From the NCBI GenBank assembly GCA_021737975.1, contig JAIPCZ010000013.1, forward strand, positions 1 through 53,537: a stretch of 53,537 nt of DNA, in the 5' to 3' direction. The translations under genes were made by a program, and so were the position numbers. The DNA comes from Polaromonas sp. (GTDB lineage Bacteria > Pseudomonadota > Gammaproteobacteria > Burkholderiales > Burkholderiaceae_C). The notes under the pieces are model-generated. The model did no database searches. It was given only the letters and a program-made list of their open reading frames with translations, and had not been told where the DNA came from. Of this stretch, positions 26,705-35,143 are shown one piece after another (the first letter of the stretch is position 1; each line of letters opens with the position of its first letter).

Positions 26705-28708
26705 CTAATCGTTGGTCGTTGCCCGCACTTCGGCCAGCGTGGTGATGCCGGCCAGGACCTTTTCTATCCCGTCCTGTCGCAGCGTGCGCATGCCTTCGAT
26801 GATCGCGGCGGCCTGGAGGTCCCGGGGGCGCGCCCGATGCTGCACCAGCTGGCGTATTTCGGTCGATGAGGACATGAGCTCGTGCAAGCCCACCCGTCCC
26901 TTGAGTCCTGTGTCCGCGCAGTGAGCGCAGCCAGGCGCGTGGTAGTGCTGCAAGCGACCTTTCAGGCCGTAACGCGCGGTCCAGATGTCGGTCAGGGTCT
27001 GATAATCATGCTCCCTGTGCGCTTCGGGCAGGGCGGACTGGTAGTCCTGGATCAACTCGACCAGCACTTCATCGGGCAACGGCGTGCGTGTCACGCATTT
27101 CGGGCACAGGCGGCGAACCAGCCGTTGCGCCAGGATGCCCTGCAGCGAGTCTGCGAACGAGAAGGGATCCACCCCCAGGTCATTGAGCCGAACAATCGTC
27201 TCGGCGGCGGAATTGGTGTGCAGGGTGGACAGAACGAGGTGACCCGTCAACGCGGCCTCAATGGCTATTTCGGCGGTTTCCTGGTCGCGAATTTCACCGA
27301 CCATGATCACATCGGGATCGGCCCGCAACAAGGAGCGCAAGGCCGTGGCAAAAGTCCAGCCGATCTTCGGGTTCACCTGGATCTGACGCAAGCCCGTCTG
27401 GGTGATTTCAACCGGGTCTTCGGCCGTCCATATCTTCCGGTCAGGGTGGTTGATGTGACCCAGGGCGGCATGCAGCGTAGTCGTCTTGCCTGAGCCTGTG
27501 GGGCCGACGCAGAGGAACATGCCGGACGGGCGATGAATGATGCGATCCAGCGTCTTGACATTGGCCGCGCTCAAGGAGATCGTGTCGATCGACCTGGCCT
27601 TGGACGAGGCCAGAAGCCGCATGACGACATCTTCGAGCCCGTTGTTCGTGGGAATGGTGGCCACGCGCAACTCAAGGGGAAAGCCGCCGTACTTGGCGAA
27701 GTTGATCTTGCCGTCTTGCGGTTTGCGGCGCTCCGAGATGTCCAGGTCGCACATGATCTTGATGCGCGCGACCAATGCGCTGCTCGAACTCATGGGCAGT
27801 TCAAGGTAGTGGCGCATCACACCATCAACGCGAAATCGGATGAGCACTTTTTGCCTCTCCGGATAGGGCTCGATATGGATGTCGGACGCGTTGTTTGCTG
27901 ACGCCTCCTTGATCATGGAGTTGATCAAGTTGACCAGTGTGCTGTCGGACTGCTCAATGGAATGATCTTCATGCGCCTGGTCCATGGACTCTTTGGCCAA
28001 CTCATGGGCGAGTTGAAATGCATCTCTACTGTCGGCGATCGGGGCGCTTGTTTTGACGATGGGCGCCTTTTCGGGCGTGGTCAGCATGCCGCGCATCCTG
28101 ATCTCGCGGTGCAACCTGACGATGGTCACGAGCAAATCTTCCATGTTGGCCATGACCGGGATGATTTTCAGACCGACGCAAAACTCAAGTTCCTGGTTAC
28201 CTTTGAAATTCAGCGGGTCGGGCATCGCCACCACCAGCGCCTTGGGAAACTCCAAAAGCGGAAGGGCCTTGAGCCTCATCGCCAGATCCTGCGGAATGCG
28301 ACGGACGGCGGCAAAGTCAAACGGGAATTTCTTGAGATCGACCAATGGGTATCCCATTTTCCGCACCAGGGCGGACTGCAAGTCAGCTTGCGACAACATG
28401 CCCGAGTTGATCAGGATTTGCCCCAGGGGGATGTTCTTGTCCTCCTTTTGTCGGCGCAAAGCCTGATTGACCTGGGAGACGCTGAGCAAATCCAGCGCCA
28501 CAAACGCCTCACCCAGCGGAATGGGCTTCAGCTTTGCTTGCAGCGCGAGCGCATCGACGAGTTGGTCGGGCGTTTCAACCAGGCCGAGAGGCTGGTTTGC
28601 GGCTACCGGCAAATCGTCCAAGGCATCAAGGTTGGCAGGTACGGTGCCGGGGTCATCGGTCAAATTGACGTCGGGTGCGGTTTGCCCCCGATTTTTTTGA
28701 GAATTCAT
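26705..28708 (-). CDS. GspE/PilB-family ATPase with N-terminal MshEN domain
   Basis: This 667-residue hexameric secretion/pilus-type ATPase carries Walker A GPTGSGKTTT (K408), Asp box and Walker B near DPDVIMVGEIRD (about 466-474), His box LVLSTLHTNSAAET, and a tetracysteine zinc site CPKC (about 534) and CAHC (about 592). The N-terminal part (about 62-135) has two MshEN-like units, IPLGEAFVALDLLSVSQ and IPLGQILINSGMLSQADL, a fold that binds cyclic di-GMP in MshE; the usual Arg of RLG is Pro-Leu here, so binding is uncertain. AGGGAG lies just before the ATG. No pilin, platform or secretin gene is adjacent, so it is an orphan. Confidence 0.9.
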   Translation of the reverse strand: MNSQKNRGQTAPDVNLTDDPGTVPANLDALDDLPVAANQPLGLVETPDQLVDALALQAKLKPIPLGEAFVALDLLSVSQVNQALRRQKEDKNIPLGQILINSGMLSQADLQSALVRKMGYPLVDLKKFPFDFAAVRRIPQDLAMRLKALPLLEFPKALVVAMPDPLNFKGNQELEFCVGLKIIPVMANMEDLLVTIVRLHREIRMRGMLTTPEKAPIVKTSAPIADSRDAFQLAHELAKESMDQAHEDHSIEQSDSTLVNLINSMIKEASANNASDIHIEPYPERQKVLIRFRVDGVMRHYLELPMSSSSALVARIKIMCDLDISERRKPQDGKINFAKYGGFPLELRVATIPTNNGLEDVVMRLLASSKARSIDTISLSAANVKTLDRIIHRPSGMFLCVGPTGSGKTTTLHAALGHINHPDRKIWTAEDPVEITQTGLRQIQVNPKIGWTFATALRSLLRADPDVIMVGEIRDQETAEIAIEAALTGHLVLSTLHTNSAAETIVRLNDLGVDPFSFADSLQGILAQRLVRRLCPKCVTRTPLPDEVLVELIQDYQSALPEAHREHDYQTLTDIWTARYGLKGRLQHYHAPGCAHCADTGLKGRVGLHELMSSSTEIRQLVQHRARPRDLQAAAIIEGMRTLRQDGIEKVLAGITTLAEVRATTND

Positions 28709-28869
28709 TTCTCCCTATCCTTTACGCAGTCATTTATAAAAAATATCGGAACGCAAGGCACCGGCGACGGTGAAAGCCTGACGGTCGATGATGCATGTAT
28801 TATCTCAGCGCGAAGAGCAGGCGGAACACAGAACGGAACAGTGGCCACATTGTCAGCAACCCCAGGACG

Positions 28870-28903
28870 AAAAAAGCCTGCATCCACTGATGGTTGCAGG
28901 CTT
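28870..28903 (-). terminator. Terminator of tRNA-Lys
   Basis: On the minus strand, AAGCCTGCA (28903-28895) pairs with TGCAGGCTT (28882-28874) across a 12-base loop and runs into six T. It lies about 30 bases past the tRNA 3' end. The remaining gap to the GspE-like gene (28709-28869) holds only a TATAAA-like box near 28735 and a ribosome binding site. Confidence 0.8.
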
Positions 28904-28932
28904 CAATTTGCCGTAGGGCTGTGCACATTTTT

Positions 28933-29008
28933 TGGTGGGAACTGAGAGATTCGAACTCTCGACCTACGGATTAAGAGTCCGCTGCTCTACCAACTGAGCT
29001 AAGTTCCC
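28933..29008 (-). tRNA. tRNA-Lys (anticodon CUU)
   Basis: The 76-base minus-strand sequence folds as a full cloverleaf. The acceptor stem pairs GGGAACT with AGTTCCC, the D arm contains AGTTGGTA, the anticodon loop is CTCTTAA (anticodon CTT), and the T arm is GAGAG-TTCGAAT-CTCTC. The discriminator base is A and CCA is encoded. Confidence 0.97.
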
Positions 29009-29049
29009 CTTGGTTTCATCGAAACAATGTGTGTTTCTCAACGTCCGGG

Positions 29050-29055
29050 ATTCTA
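29050..29055 (-). promoter_or_regulatory. Candidate -10 box for tRNA-Lys
   Basis: On the minus strand TAGAAT is followed by a GC-rich stretch (CCCGGAC), like the discriminator of stringently controlled stable-RNA promoters, and would start transcription about 35 bases before the tRNA. No good -35 box is seen 17 bases upstream. The rest of the interval 29056-29235 shows no gene. Confidence 0.3.
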
Positions 29056-29235
29056 GCAGAGCCGTTTCCGGGGGAATGACGTGCTTCCCTCTGGCCAGGA
29101 GTGAACGAGTCGCCCCGCTTGGCCTGCAGCGGCGAGTGTTCGCCAGCGTTTTCGCCGCCCGGGGTCTGGCCTGACTCACCTGGCGCCTGGACATCATGTT
29201 TCGTGCCGCATTTGCAGCCCATAAGTGACTCTGCA

Positions 29236-29270
29236 GGGATAGACTATCCCCTTTATCATTTGCGATAAAG
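29236..29270. repeat. Two abutting perfect palindromes upstream of the ankyrin pseudogene
   Basis: GGGATAG-A-CTATCCC (29236-29250) is directly followed by CTTTATC-ATTTGC-GATAAAG (29251-29270). They end two bases before the ATG of the decayed ankyrin gene and could be an operator, an mRNA structure hiding the start, or a terminator. Confidence 0.5.
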
Positions 29271-29272
29271 CG

Positions 29273-30045
29273 ATGAAACACCCTTTGCTTGCAGTTCTGG
29301 GCGATGACTACCCGGTCTAGCTCGAACAGCACCATGAGCGTGTGCTCAACAAAATTGATGAACTGTGGGAAACGCCAGAAATCAATGACTACCTGAGCGA
29401 CCTGCTGATCGACAAACGCGGGGGCGCAAGGGGTTTGCCCCGGAGGCGACAAAAGAGATCAATGCCTTGCGAGAATTCAGAACGCTGGAAACCTTCCTTG
29501 CCGCAGAAAAGAAAGAAACTGCGATCCTGGAGCTGGAAAAGCGTGGCATCGGCCGCAATGGCGTCAGCTATCTAAGAGCCATCGAAAATGGTGATGTGGA
29601 AATCGTTGACTTGTTTATCCGGGCAAATTTTCATATCCACCAGACCGATGACAACGGCACGCCACCGCTGCTTATTGCCTTGAAGAAGGGCTACACCATC
29701 ATTGCAAAAGTTCTTCTGAATGCGGGATCGGACGTTAATGAAAAGGACAAACTGGGTCTGACACCCTTGATGGTGGCATGCGGCAAACCAACCTTTGGTT
29801 GCAGGGAGATTGCGGAAACGCTGATCAAGAAAGGTGCCCACATCAATGTGCGTGATGCCTTGGGATTCACGCCCCTGCTGCTGGCGCTTTCGGGCGGCAC
29901 GGTCGATATCGCTGAATTGCTCATCAACAAAGGCGCAGATGTCTCAGCGCGCACCAGGAAAGGCGACACGCCTTTGTCACTGGCACAAAAAGCGCAATGC
30001 ACTGAAATCGTCGATCGGTTGATCAGCAAGGGCGCAAAGAGCTGA
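29273..30045 (+). pseudogene. Ankyrin-repeat protein, disrupted by stop codon and frameshift
   Basis: From ATG 29273 one frame reads MKHPLLAVLGDDYPV, hits TAG at 29318-29320, and continues in the same frame as LEQHHERVLNKIDELWETPE through SDLLIDKRGG. Near the G run at 29419-29424 the sense frame shifts by one and continues KGFAPEATKEINALREF and LETFLAAEKKETAILELEKRGIG into about five ankyrin repeats (residues such as NGTPPLLIALKKGY, GLTPLMVACGKP, GFTPLLLALSGG, GDTPLSLAQKA), ending at 30045. One missing G plus a C-to-T change (CAG to TAG) would explain both lesions. A shorter product from TTG 29467 is open but has no ribosome binding site. Ankyrin proteins bind other proteins; the target is unknown. 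Confidence 0.75.
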
Positions 30046-30050
30046 AAGGA

Positions 30051-30071
30051 CTCTGAAGCCCTGCTTCAGAG
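30051..30071. terminator. Hairpin between the convergent ankyrin gene and guaC
   Basis: CTCTGAAGC (30051-30059) pairs perfectly with GCTTCAGAG (30063-30071). It lies between convergent genes and could end either transcript, though no clear T run flanks it. Confidence 0.4.
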
Positions 30072-30078
30072 AGTGTGC

Positions 30079-31056
30079 CTACATCAGCAAATGCTCACCC
30101 GCGTTGTCACCGCCCAGCGTGACGTAATTCACCTTGCGGATGTCCATGAGTTTCTTGCCGCCTGAATAGCTGATGGAGCTTTGCACGTCCTGCTCCATCT
30201 CGGTCAGCGTGCCGGCCAGCTTGCCCTTGATGGGTTCCAGAATGCGCTTGCCTTCGACGTGTTTGTATTCGCCCTTGTTGAAGTCGCTGGCAGAGCCGTA
30301 ATATTCCTTGTAGAGCTTGCCGTCCACCTCCACGGTCTGGCCCGGGCTTTCCTCGTGGCCGGCAAACAGCGAGCCGATCATGACCATGGTGGCGCCGAAG
30401 CGGATGCTTTTGGCAATGTCGCCGTGGTCGCGGATGCCACCGTCGGCAATGATGGGCTTGGTGGCCACGCGGGCACACCATTTGACCGCGCTGAGCTGCC
30501 AGCCGCCGGTGCCAAAGCCGGTTTTGAGCTTGGTGATGCAGACCTTGCCCGGGCCAATGCCGACCTTGGTGGCGTCAGCGCCCCAGTTTTCCAGGTCGAT
30601 CACCGCCTCTGGCGTGGCCACATTACCGGCAATGATGAAGGTGCTCGGAATCTTTTCGCGAAGGTAGCCGATCATGTTTTTTACGCTGTCGGCATGGCCA
30701 TGGGCGATGTCGATGGTGATGTATTCCGGCGCCAGGCCGAGCGCCACCAGCTGGTCGACGGTGTCGTAGTCGGGTTGCTTGACGCCCAGTGAAATGGAGG
30801 CGTACAGGCCGCGCGCCTTCATCGCCTTGACAAATTGCAGGTTGTCCAGGTCGAAGCGGTGCATCACATAAAAGTAGTTGTTTTGCGCCAGCCAGATGCA
30901 AATGTCCTCGCTCACCACGGTTTTCATGTTGGCGGGCACCACGGGAACGCGAAAGCGCCGCGGCCCGAGTTGCACGCTCGCATCACACTCGGAGCGGCTC
31001 TCCACCCGGCATTTGCGGGGAAGCAGCAGAATGTTGTCGTAGTCGAAGATTTCCAT
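30079..31056 (-). CDS. guaC: GMP reductase
   Basis: GuaC deaminates GMP to IMP with NADPH in purine salvage. With ATG 31056 the protein has 325 residues and is of the short bacterial type (no CBS domains, so it is not IMP dehydrogenase). It opens [41 protein letters not shown], the catalytic C173 in [15 protein letters not shown], and [19 protein letters not shown] follow. The start is preceded within 17 bases by a terminator-like hairpin (31073-31105), which suggests regulation by attenuation. It is divergent from uvrD. Confidence 0.95.
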   Translation of the reverse strand: MEIFDYDNILLLPRKCRVESRSECDASVQLGPRRFRVPVVPANMKTVVSEDICIWLAQNNYFYVMHRFDLDNLQFVKAMKARGLYASISLGVKQPDYDTVDQLVALGLAPEYITIDIAHGHADSVKNMIGYLREKIPSTFIIAGNVATPEAVIDLENWGADATKVGIGPGKVCITKLKTGFGTGGWQLSAVKWCARVATKPIIADGGIRDHGDIAKSIRFGATMVMIGSLFAGHEESPGQTVEVDGKLYKEYYGSASDFNKGEYKHVEGKRILEPIKGKLAGTLTEMEQDVQSSISYSGGKKLMDIRKVNYVTLGGDNAGEHLLM

Positions 31057-31072
31057 GGTCAGGCACCTGTTC

Positions 31073-31105
31073 AAAAAAAACCGGGCCACAATTGCTTGGG
31101 CCCGG
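31073..31105 (-). terminator. Terminator-like hairpin in the guaC leader (candidate attenuator)
   Basis: On the minus strand CCGGGCC (31105-31099) pairs with GGCCCGG (31087-31081) across an 11-base loop and is followed by eight T (31080-31073), a textbook intrinsic terminator. It points toward guaC and ends only 16 bases before its ATG. If transcription starts at the candidate promoter just upstream, the hairpin would form at the very 5' end of the guaC mRNA. It could alternatively stop antisense transcripts coming out of uvrD. Confidence 0.7.
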
Positions 31106-31111
31106 TGCTTG

Positions 31112-31141
31112 ATTCTATCGAGGTTTGGCGGCTTTCTACAA
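31112..31141 (-). promoter_or_regulatory. Candidate guaC promoter
   Basis: On the minus strand TTGTAG (31141-31136), an 18-base spacer, and TAGAAT (31117-31112) would start transcription near 31105, at the base of the terminator-like hairpin. The elements lie within 40 bases of the uvrD ATG on the opposite strand. Confidence 0.45.
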
Positions 31142-31148
31142 TGCCTTC

Positions 31149-33569
31149 ATGTTTTCAACCCCGACCCCACCCAGCCCGCCAGATGCCGGCCTGCTGAACA
31201 ACCTGAACCCCGAGCAGTTGGCCGCTGTCACGCTGCCGGCCGAGCACGCGCTGATCCTGGCCGGGGCAGGCTCCGGAAAAACCCGTGTGCTCACCACCCG
31301 CATCGCCTGGCTGCTGCAAACTGGCCAGGTCTCGCCCGGAGGCATTCTGGCCGTCACGTTCACCAACAAGGCCGCCAAGGAGATGATGACACGCCTCTCA
31401 AGCATGTTGCCGCTCAATGTGCGCGGCATGTGGATCGGCACTTTTCACGGCTTGTGCAATCGATTCTTGCGCGCCCATTACAAGCTGGCCAATCTGCCGC
31501 AGAGCTTCCAGATTCTGGACACTCAGGACCAGTTGTCGAGCATCAAGCGCCTGTACAAGCAATTCGGCATCGACGACGAGCGTTTTCCACCCAAACAACT
31601 GCAATGGTTCATTGGCGGCTGCAAGGAAGAGGGACTGCGCCCCAACATGGTCGAGGCACGCGACGACGAAACGCGCAAAAAGATCGAGATCTACCAGCTT
31701 TACGAGGAGCAGTGCCAGCGCGAAGGTGTGGTCGACTTTGGCGAACTGATGCTGCGCTCCTACGAACTGCTGCGTGACAACGACCCCATTCGCGAACACT
31801 ACCAGCGCCGTTTCAGGCACATCCTGATCGACGAGTTTCAGGACACCAACAAGCTGCAATACGCCTGGATAAAGATGCTGGCCGGCACCGGTGTCCACAG
31901 CACGGTTGATGGCGCGTTCCGGCCCACCGGCTGCGTGCTGGCCGTGGGGGACGATGACCAGAGCATTTACGCCTTTCGCGGCGCGCGCGTGGGCAACATG
32001 GCCGACTTCGTGCGTGAGTTTGGCGTGCGGCACCAGATCAAGCTCGAGGAAAACTACCGCAGCGGCAGCAATATCCTGGACTCTGCCAACGCGCTGATCG
32101 GTCACAACAGCAAGCGACTGGGCAAGAACCTGCGCACCGCCCAGGGGCCGGGCGAGCCGGTGCGGGTGTTTGAGTCGCCCAGCGACTTTGCCGAGGCCAA
32201 GTGGATGGTCGACGAGATGAAGCAATTGGTGCGCGAGGGCTTTGATCGCAAGGAAATTGCCGTGCTGTACCGCTCCAACGCGCAAAGCCGGGTGATCGAG
32301 ACCGCGCTGTTCAACGCCGGCATGCCGTACAAGGTGTATGGCGGTTTGCGCTTTTTCGAGCGCGCTGAAATCAAGAACGCGCTGGCCTACCTGCGCCTCC
32401 TGGAGAACCCGCGCGACGACACCAGTTTTTTGCGCGCCGTCAACTTTCCGCCGCGCGGCATCGGCATGCGCAGCCTGGAGCAACTGCAGGATGCGGCGCG
32501 CGCCAGCGGCTGCTCGCTCAGCGACGCGGTCAGTGGGCTCAGCGGCAAGGCGGGCACCAACATCGGCGCTTTTCTGGCGGGCATCGACGTGCTGCGCGAG
32601 CAGACGCAGGGCTTGAGCCTGCGTGAAACGATAGAGCTCACGCTGGACCATAGCGGCCTGATCGACCACTACAAGGCCGACCGCGAAGGCGCCGACCGGG
32701 TCGAGAATCTGGAGGAACTGGTGAACGCGGCCGAGAGTTTTGTCAGCATTGAAGGCTTCGGCCGCGATGCCGTGGTGCTGCCCGTGGACGAACTGGGCCA
32801 GCCGCTGACCCAGTCACCGGCATCCCAGGGCCTGGACATGAACCAGCCGTTGCTGGACATTCCCGCGCCCGATGCCGAAACCGGTGAAACCCTGTCACCG
32901 CTGGCGGCCTTTCTGACCCACGCCGCGCTGGAGGCCGGTGACAACCAGGCGCAGGCCGGCCAGGACGCCATCCAGCTCATGACGGTCCATGCCAGCAAGG
33001 GCCTGGAGTTTGATTGTGTGTTCATCACCGGCATCGAGGAAGGCCTGTTTCCGCACGAAAATTCCATGAACGACCGTGATGGTCTGGAGGAAGAGCGCCG
33101 CCTGATGTACGTGGCCATCACACGTGCCCGCAAGCGCCTGTACCTGAGTCATTCGCAAACGCGCATGCTGCACGGCCAGACACGCTACAACTTGCGCAGC
33201 CGCTTTTTTGAAGAGCTGCCCGAAGAGGCGCTCAAGTGGATCACACCCAAACACGCCGGGTTTGGCCAGTCCGACAGCTTTTCCGACACCCTGTCTTCGG
33301 GTTATTCAAATGCTTATGGCAAGCGGCCAACAAGCCCCTTCGGTACGGACTATTCGCGTTTTTCTGCAGCCGCGCCGGTGGCGCAACCCAAGGCGGAAGC
33401 GAGTAACAGCCTGCGCACCGGGCAAAAGGTGTTTCACGCCAAGTTTGGCGAAGGCACGGTGTTGACACTCGAAGGCAAGGGTGATGATGCCCGGGCCCAA
33501 ATCAACTTTCCACGGCACGGTGTCAAGTGGCTCGCGTTGTCGGTGGCCAAACTCACGCCCGTGCCCTGA
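31149..33569 (+). CDS. uvrD: ATP-dependent DNA helicase UvrD/PcrA type
   Basis: This SF1A 3'-5' helicase of 806 residues (ATG 31149) acts in nucleotide excision and mismatch repair. Motifs in order: LNPEQLAAVTLP (Q motif), ILAGAGSGKTRVL (Walker A, Lys near 43), VTFTNKAAKEM, IDEFQDTN (Walker B), VGDDDQSIYAFRGA, LEENYRSGSNIL, LMTVHASKGLEFDCVFITG and VAITRARKRLYLSH. The C-terminus has the Tudor-like domain of UvrD/PcrA (GQKVFHAKFGEGTVLTLEG), which contacts RNA polymerase. It converges with the acyltransferase gene. Confidence 0.95.
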   Translation: MFSTPTPPSPPDAGLLNNLNPEQLAAVTLPAEHALILAGAGSGKTRVLTTRIAWLLQTGQVSPGGILAVTFTNKAAKEMMTRLSSMLPLNVRGMWIGTFHGLCNRFLRAHYKLANLPQSFQILDTQDQLSSIKRLYKQFGIDDERFPPKQLQWFIGGCKEEGLRPNMVEARDDETRKKIEIYQLYEEQCQREGVVDFGELMLRSYELLRDNDPIREHYQRRFRHILIDEFQDTNKLQYAWIKMLAGTGVHSTVDGAFRPTGCVLAVGDDDQSIYAFRGARVGNMADFVREFGVRHQIKLEENYRSGSNILDSANALIGHNSKRLGKNLRTAQGPGEPVRVFESPSDFAEAKWMVDEMKQLVREGFDRKEIAVLYRSNAQSRVIETALFNAGMPYKVYGGLRFFERAEIKNALAYLRLLENPRDDTSFLRAVNFPPRGIGMRSLEQLQDAARASGCSLSDAVSGLSGKAGTNIGAFLAGIDVLREQTQGLSLRETIELTLDHSGLIDHYKADREGADRVENLEELVNAAESFVSIEGFGRDAVVLPVDELGQPLTQSPASQGLDMNQPLLDIPAPDAETGETLSPLAAFLTHAALEAGDNQAQAGQDAIQLMTVHASKGLEFDCVFITGIEEGLFPHENSMNDRDGLEEERRLMYVAITRARKRLYLSHSQTRMLHGQTRYNLRSRFFEELPEEALKWITPKHAGFGQSDSFSDTLSSGYSNAYGKRPTSPFGTDYSRFSAAAPVAQPKAEASNSLRTGQKVFHAKFGEGTVLTLEGKGDDARAQINFPRHGVKWLALSVAKLTPVP

Positions 33570-33587
33570 GTCATCATGTCAAGGGCA

Positions 33588-34334
33588 TCAGCTTTTAAGC
33601 ATCCCGGTGACCTCAGCGTGCGCGTCCGCGGCCCAGGCCTGCCGGTTGCGGCCTTCGCCATGCTGGCTTGAGCCAAAGCTGAGCACCACGCGCTGCCGGG
33701 GTGCGCTCAGTGTGCGCCACACCGAGCCCAAAAACGTGTCCTCGTCGATGTAGCAGGCAGCCAGGCTGGTCTGGCCGCTGGCCGCGTCTTCGAAGCGCAA
33801 GGCCACGGTTTGCACCGGGGCGTTGGCCGCGATGGCCGCTTGAAACAGATTGGCGTGAAAGGGCAAGACCTGCAGGCCGTTGCTGGTGGTGCCCTCGGGA
33901 AAAATCGCCAGCACCATGCCGCTGTCGGCATGCAATTTTTCTGCCATTGTGTGCACCACGCGCAAGGCATCACGCCTGGAGCTTCGGGTGATGAACAAGG
34001 TGCCCACGGCGCGGGTGAGGGTGCCCACGACGGGCCATTGGCCGATCTCGGCCTTGGACACAAAATGACAGGGGCACGAAGCCAGCAACACCACGATATC
34101 AAGCCAGGAGACGTGGTTGGCAACCAGCAGCAGCGGACCCTTGCTGGGCGGACTGCCGTTCACTTGCAAGTCGATGCTTAGCAGCGCCAGCGACGACCGG
34201 GCCCAGGCCTGGATGCGTTCAGACCTTTGATGGGACTGCCAGGTGGGGAAATGCCTGTTCACGATCCAGAGGCCCCGGACCAGATGCAGGCCCACACGGG
34301 TCAGCCTGATAAGCGCAAAGAAATTTCTTGTCAT
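33588..34334 (-). CDS. 1-acyl-sn-glycerol-3-phosphate acyltransferase family protein
   Basis: This 248-residue PlsC-like protein carries the HX4D motif NHVSWLD (about residues 73-79) and the acceptor motif FPEGTTS (about 145-151), with an N-terminal hydrophobic segment. It likely acylates lysophospholipid or a related alcohol at the inner membrane. Whether it is the main PlsC or a paralogue is not decidable from the window. Confidence 0.9.
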   Translation of the reverse strand: MTRNFFALIRLTRVGLHLVRGLWIVNRHFPTWQSHQRSERIQAWARSSLALLSIDLQVNGSPPSKGPLLLVANHVSWLDIVVLLASCPCHFVSKAEIGQWPVVGTLTRAVGTLFITRSSRRDALRVVHTMAEKLHADSGMVLAIFPEGTTSNGLQVLPFHANLFQAAIAANAPVQTVALRFEDAASGQTSLAACYIDEDTFLGSVWRTLSAPRQRVVLSFGSSQHGEGRNRQAWAADAHAEVTGMLKS

Positions 34335-34387
34335 AAAAATCGTGCCTGGCTTGCGCTCGGCACGACATCAGCGTCCATTGATCGGGC

Positions 34388-35143
34388 TTATTTTGCCAGC
34401 AGTTCGGCCGGGTGTTTCTTGTCGGGTTCATCATCCATGTAGCCGCGCCCGTTGAATGGCCCCTTCTTGCCCATGATCTGCCAGTTGGTGCGCTGATTGA
34501 CCAGGCCAGCCAGCGTCTCCAATTCCTCGTCCGTGTGGTTGATGGCCTTGGCGGGAAACAGGAATTTTCCGTTTTTTGCGACAGGCTCGGCCCAAAATGC
34601 CTGATGGTAGTCCGATTGGCTCAGCACCTGGTCCGTTCCCGCGCCAACCTCCACGGTGCCGTAACAATTGCAAAAATAGCTGCGAAAGTCCTGCTCGGGG
34701 AAGACCTCGGTGTAGGTGCCGGTGCCGCGTATGCCCATGGTCACGGTCGGCGTCACAATGCGGCGCTGCGTGCCTTTGCCCCAAACGCTGACCACCGCAC
34801 CGGTCAGCAGGCGCAACGCGCTCACCACGCTAAGGCTGGCTCCGCGCTCCACTTTCAGGCGGCTGTTCTGGCGCACCTGGAACGAGGAATCACCCAGCAC
34901 AAAGGTAAGATGTGATTTGGGTCCGGTGACGACCTCATCACCGCTCTGGATGGTGTGTCCGGGCAGCAGGCGCCGCCCATTGAGCAGCGCATCCCCCGTC
35001 AGTTCCACAATGTTGCTGCGTTGCTGGGCCTGCGCTGCGGCAGCGCCACCCATGGCCGTCCAGGCCCAGGCGGCCTGCACAAAACTGCGGCGCTGCATCC
35101 ATCGCAGTTCGAACTCGCTGCGTCCAGCCAGGCTGTGGCTCAT
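34388..35143 (-). CDS. FecR-domain protein with twin-arginine-like signal
   Basis: This 251-residue protein (or about 236 from the internal ATG at 35098, MQRRSFVQ) has a RRSFVQ motif followed by a hydrophobic stretch and AQAQQ, a probable Tat or Sec signal. The exported part has a FecR domain: DEVVTGPKSHLTFVLGDSSFQ, VVSVWGKGT and TPTVTMGIRGTGTY. Unlike classical FecR it has no N-terminal anti-sigma helix and no adjacent fecI or TonB receptor, so a sigma-factor role is unlikely. It overlaps the preceding membrane-protein gene by four bases. It may act as a periplasmic ligand or surface-binding module. Confidence 0.85.
   Translation of the reverse strand: MSHSLAGRSEFELRWMQRRSFVQAAWAWTAMGGAAAAQAQQRSNIVELTGDALLNGRRLLPGHTIQSGDEVVTGPKSHLTFVLGDSSFQVRQNSRLKVERGASLSVVSALRLLTGAVVSVWGKGTQRRIVTPTVTMGIRGTGTYTEVFPEQDFRSYFCNCYGTVEVGAGTDQVLSQSDYHQAFWAEPVAKNGKFLFPAKAINHTDEELETLAGLVNQRTNWQIMGKKGPFNGRGYMDDEPDKKHPAELLAK

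Noticed and set aside
30079-31056. IMP dehydrogenase instead of GMP reductase
   Set aside because: The protein is 325 residues with no CBS domains and has the GMP reductase-type opening and C173 context.
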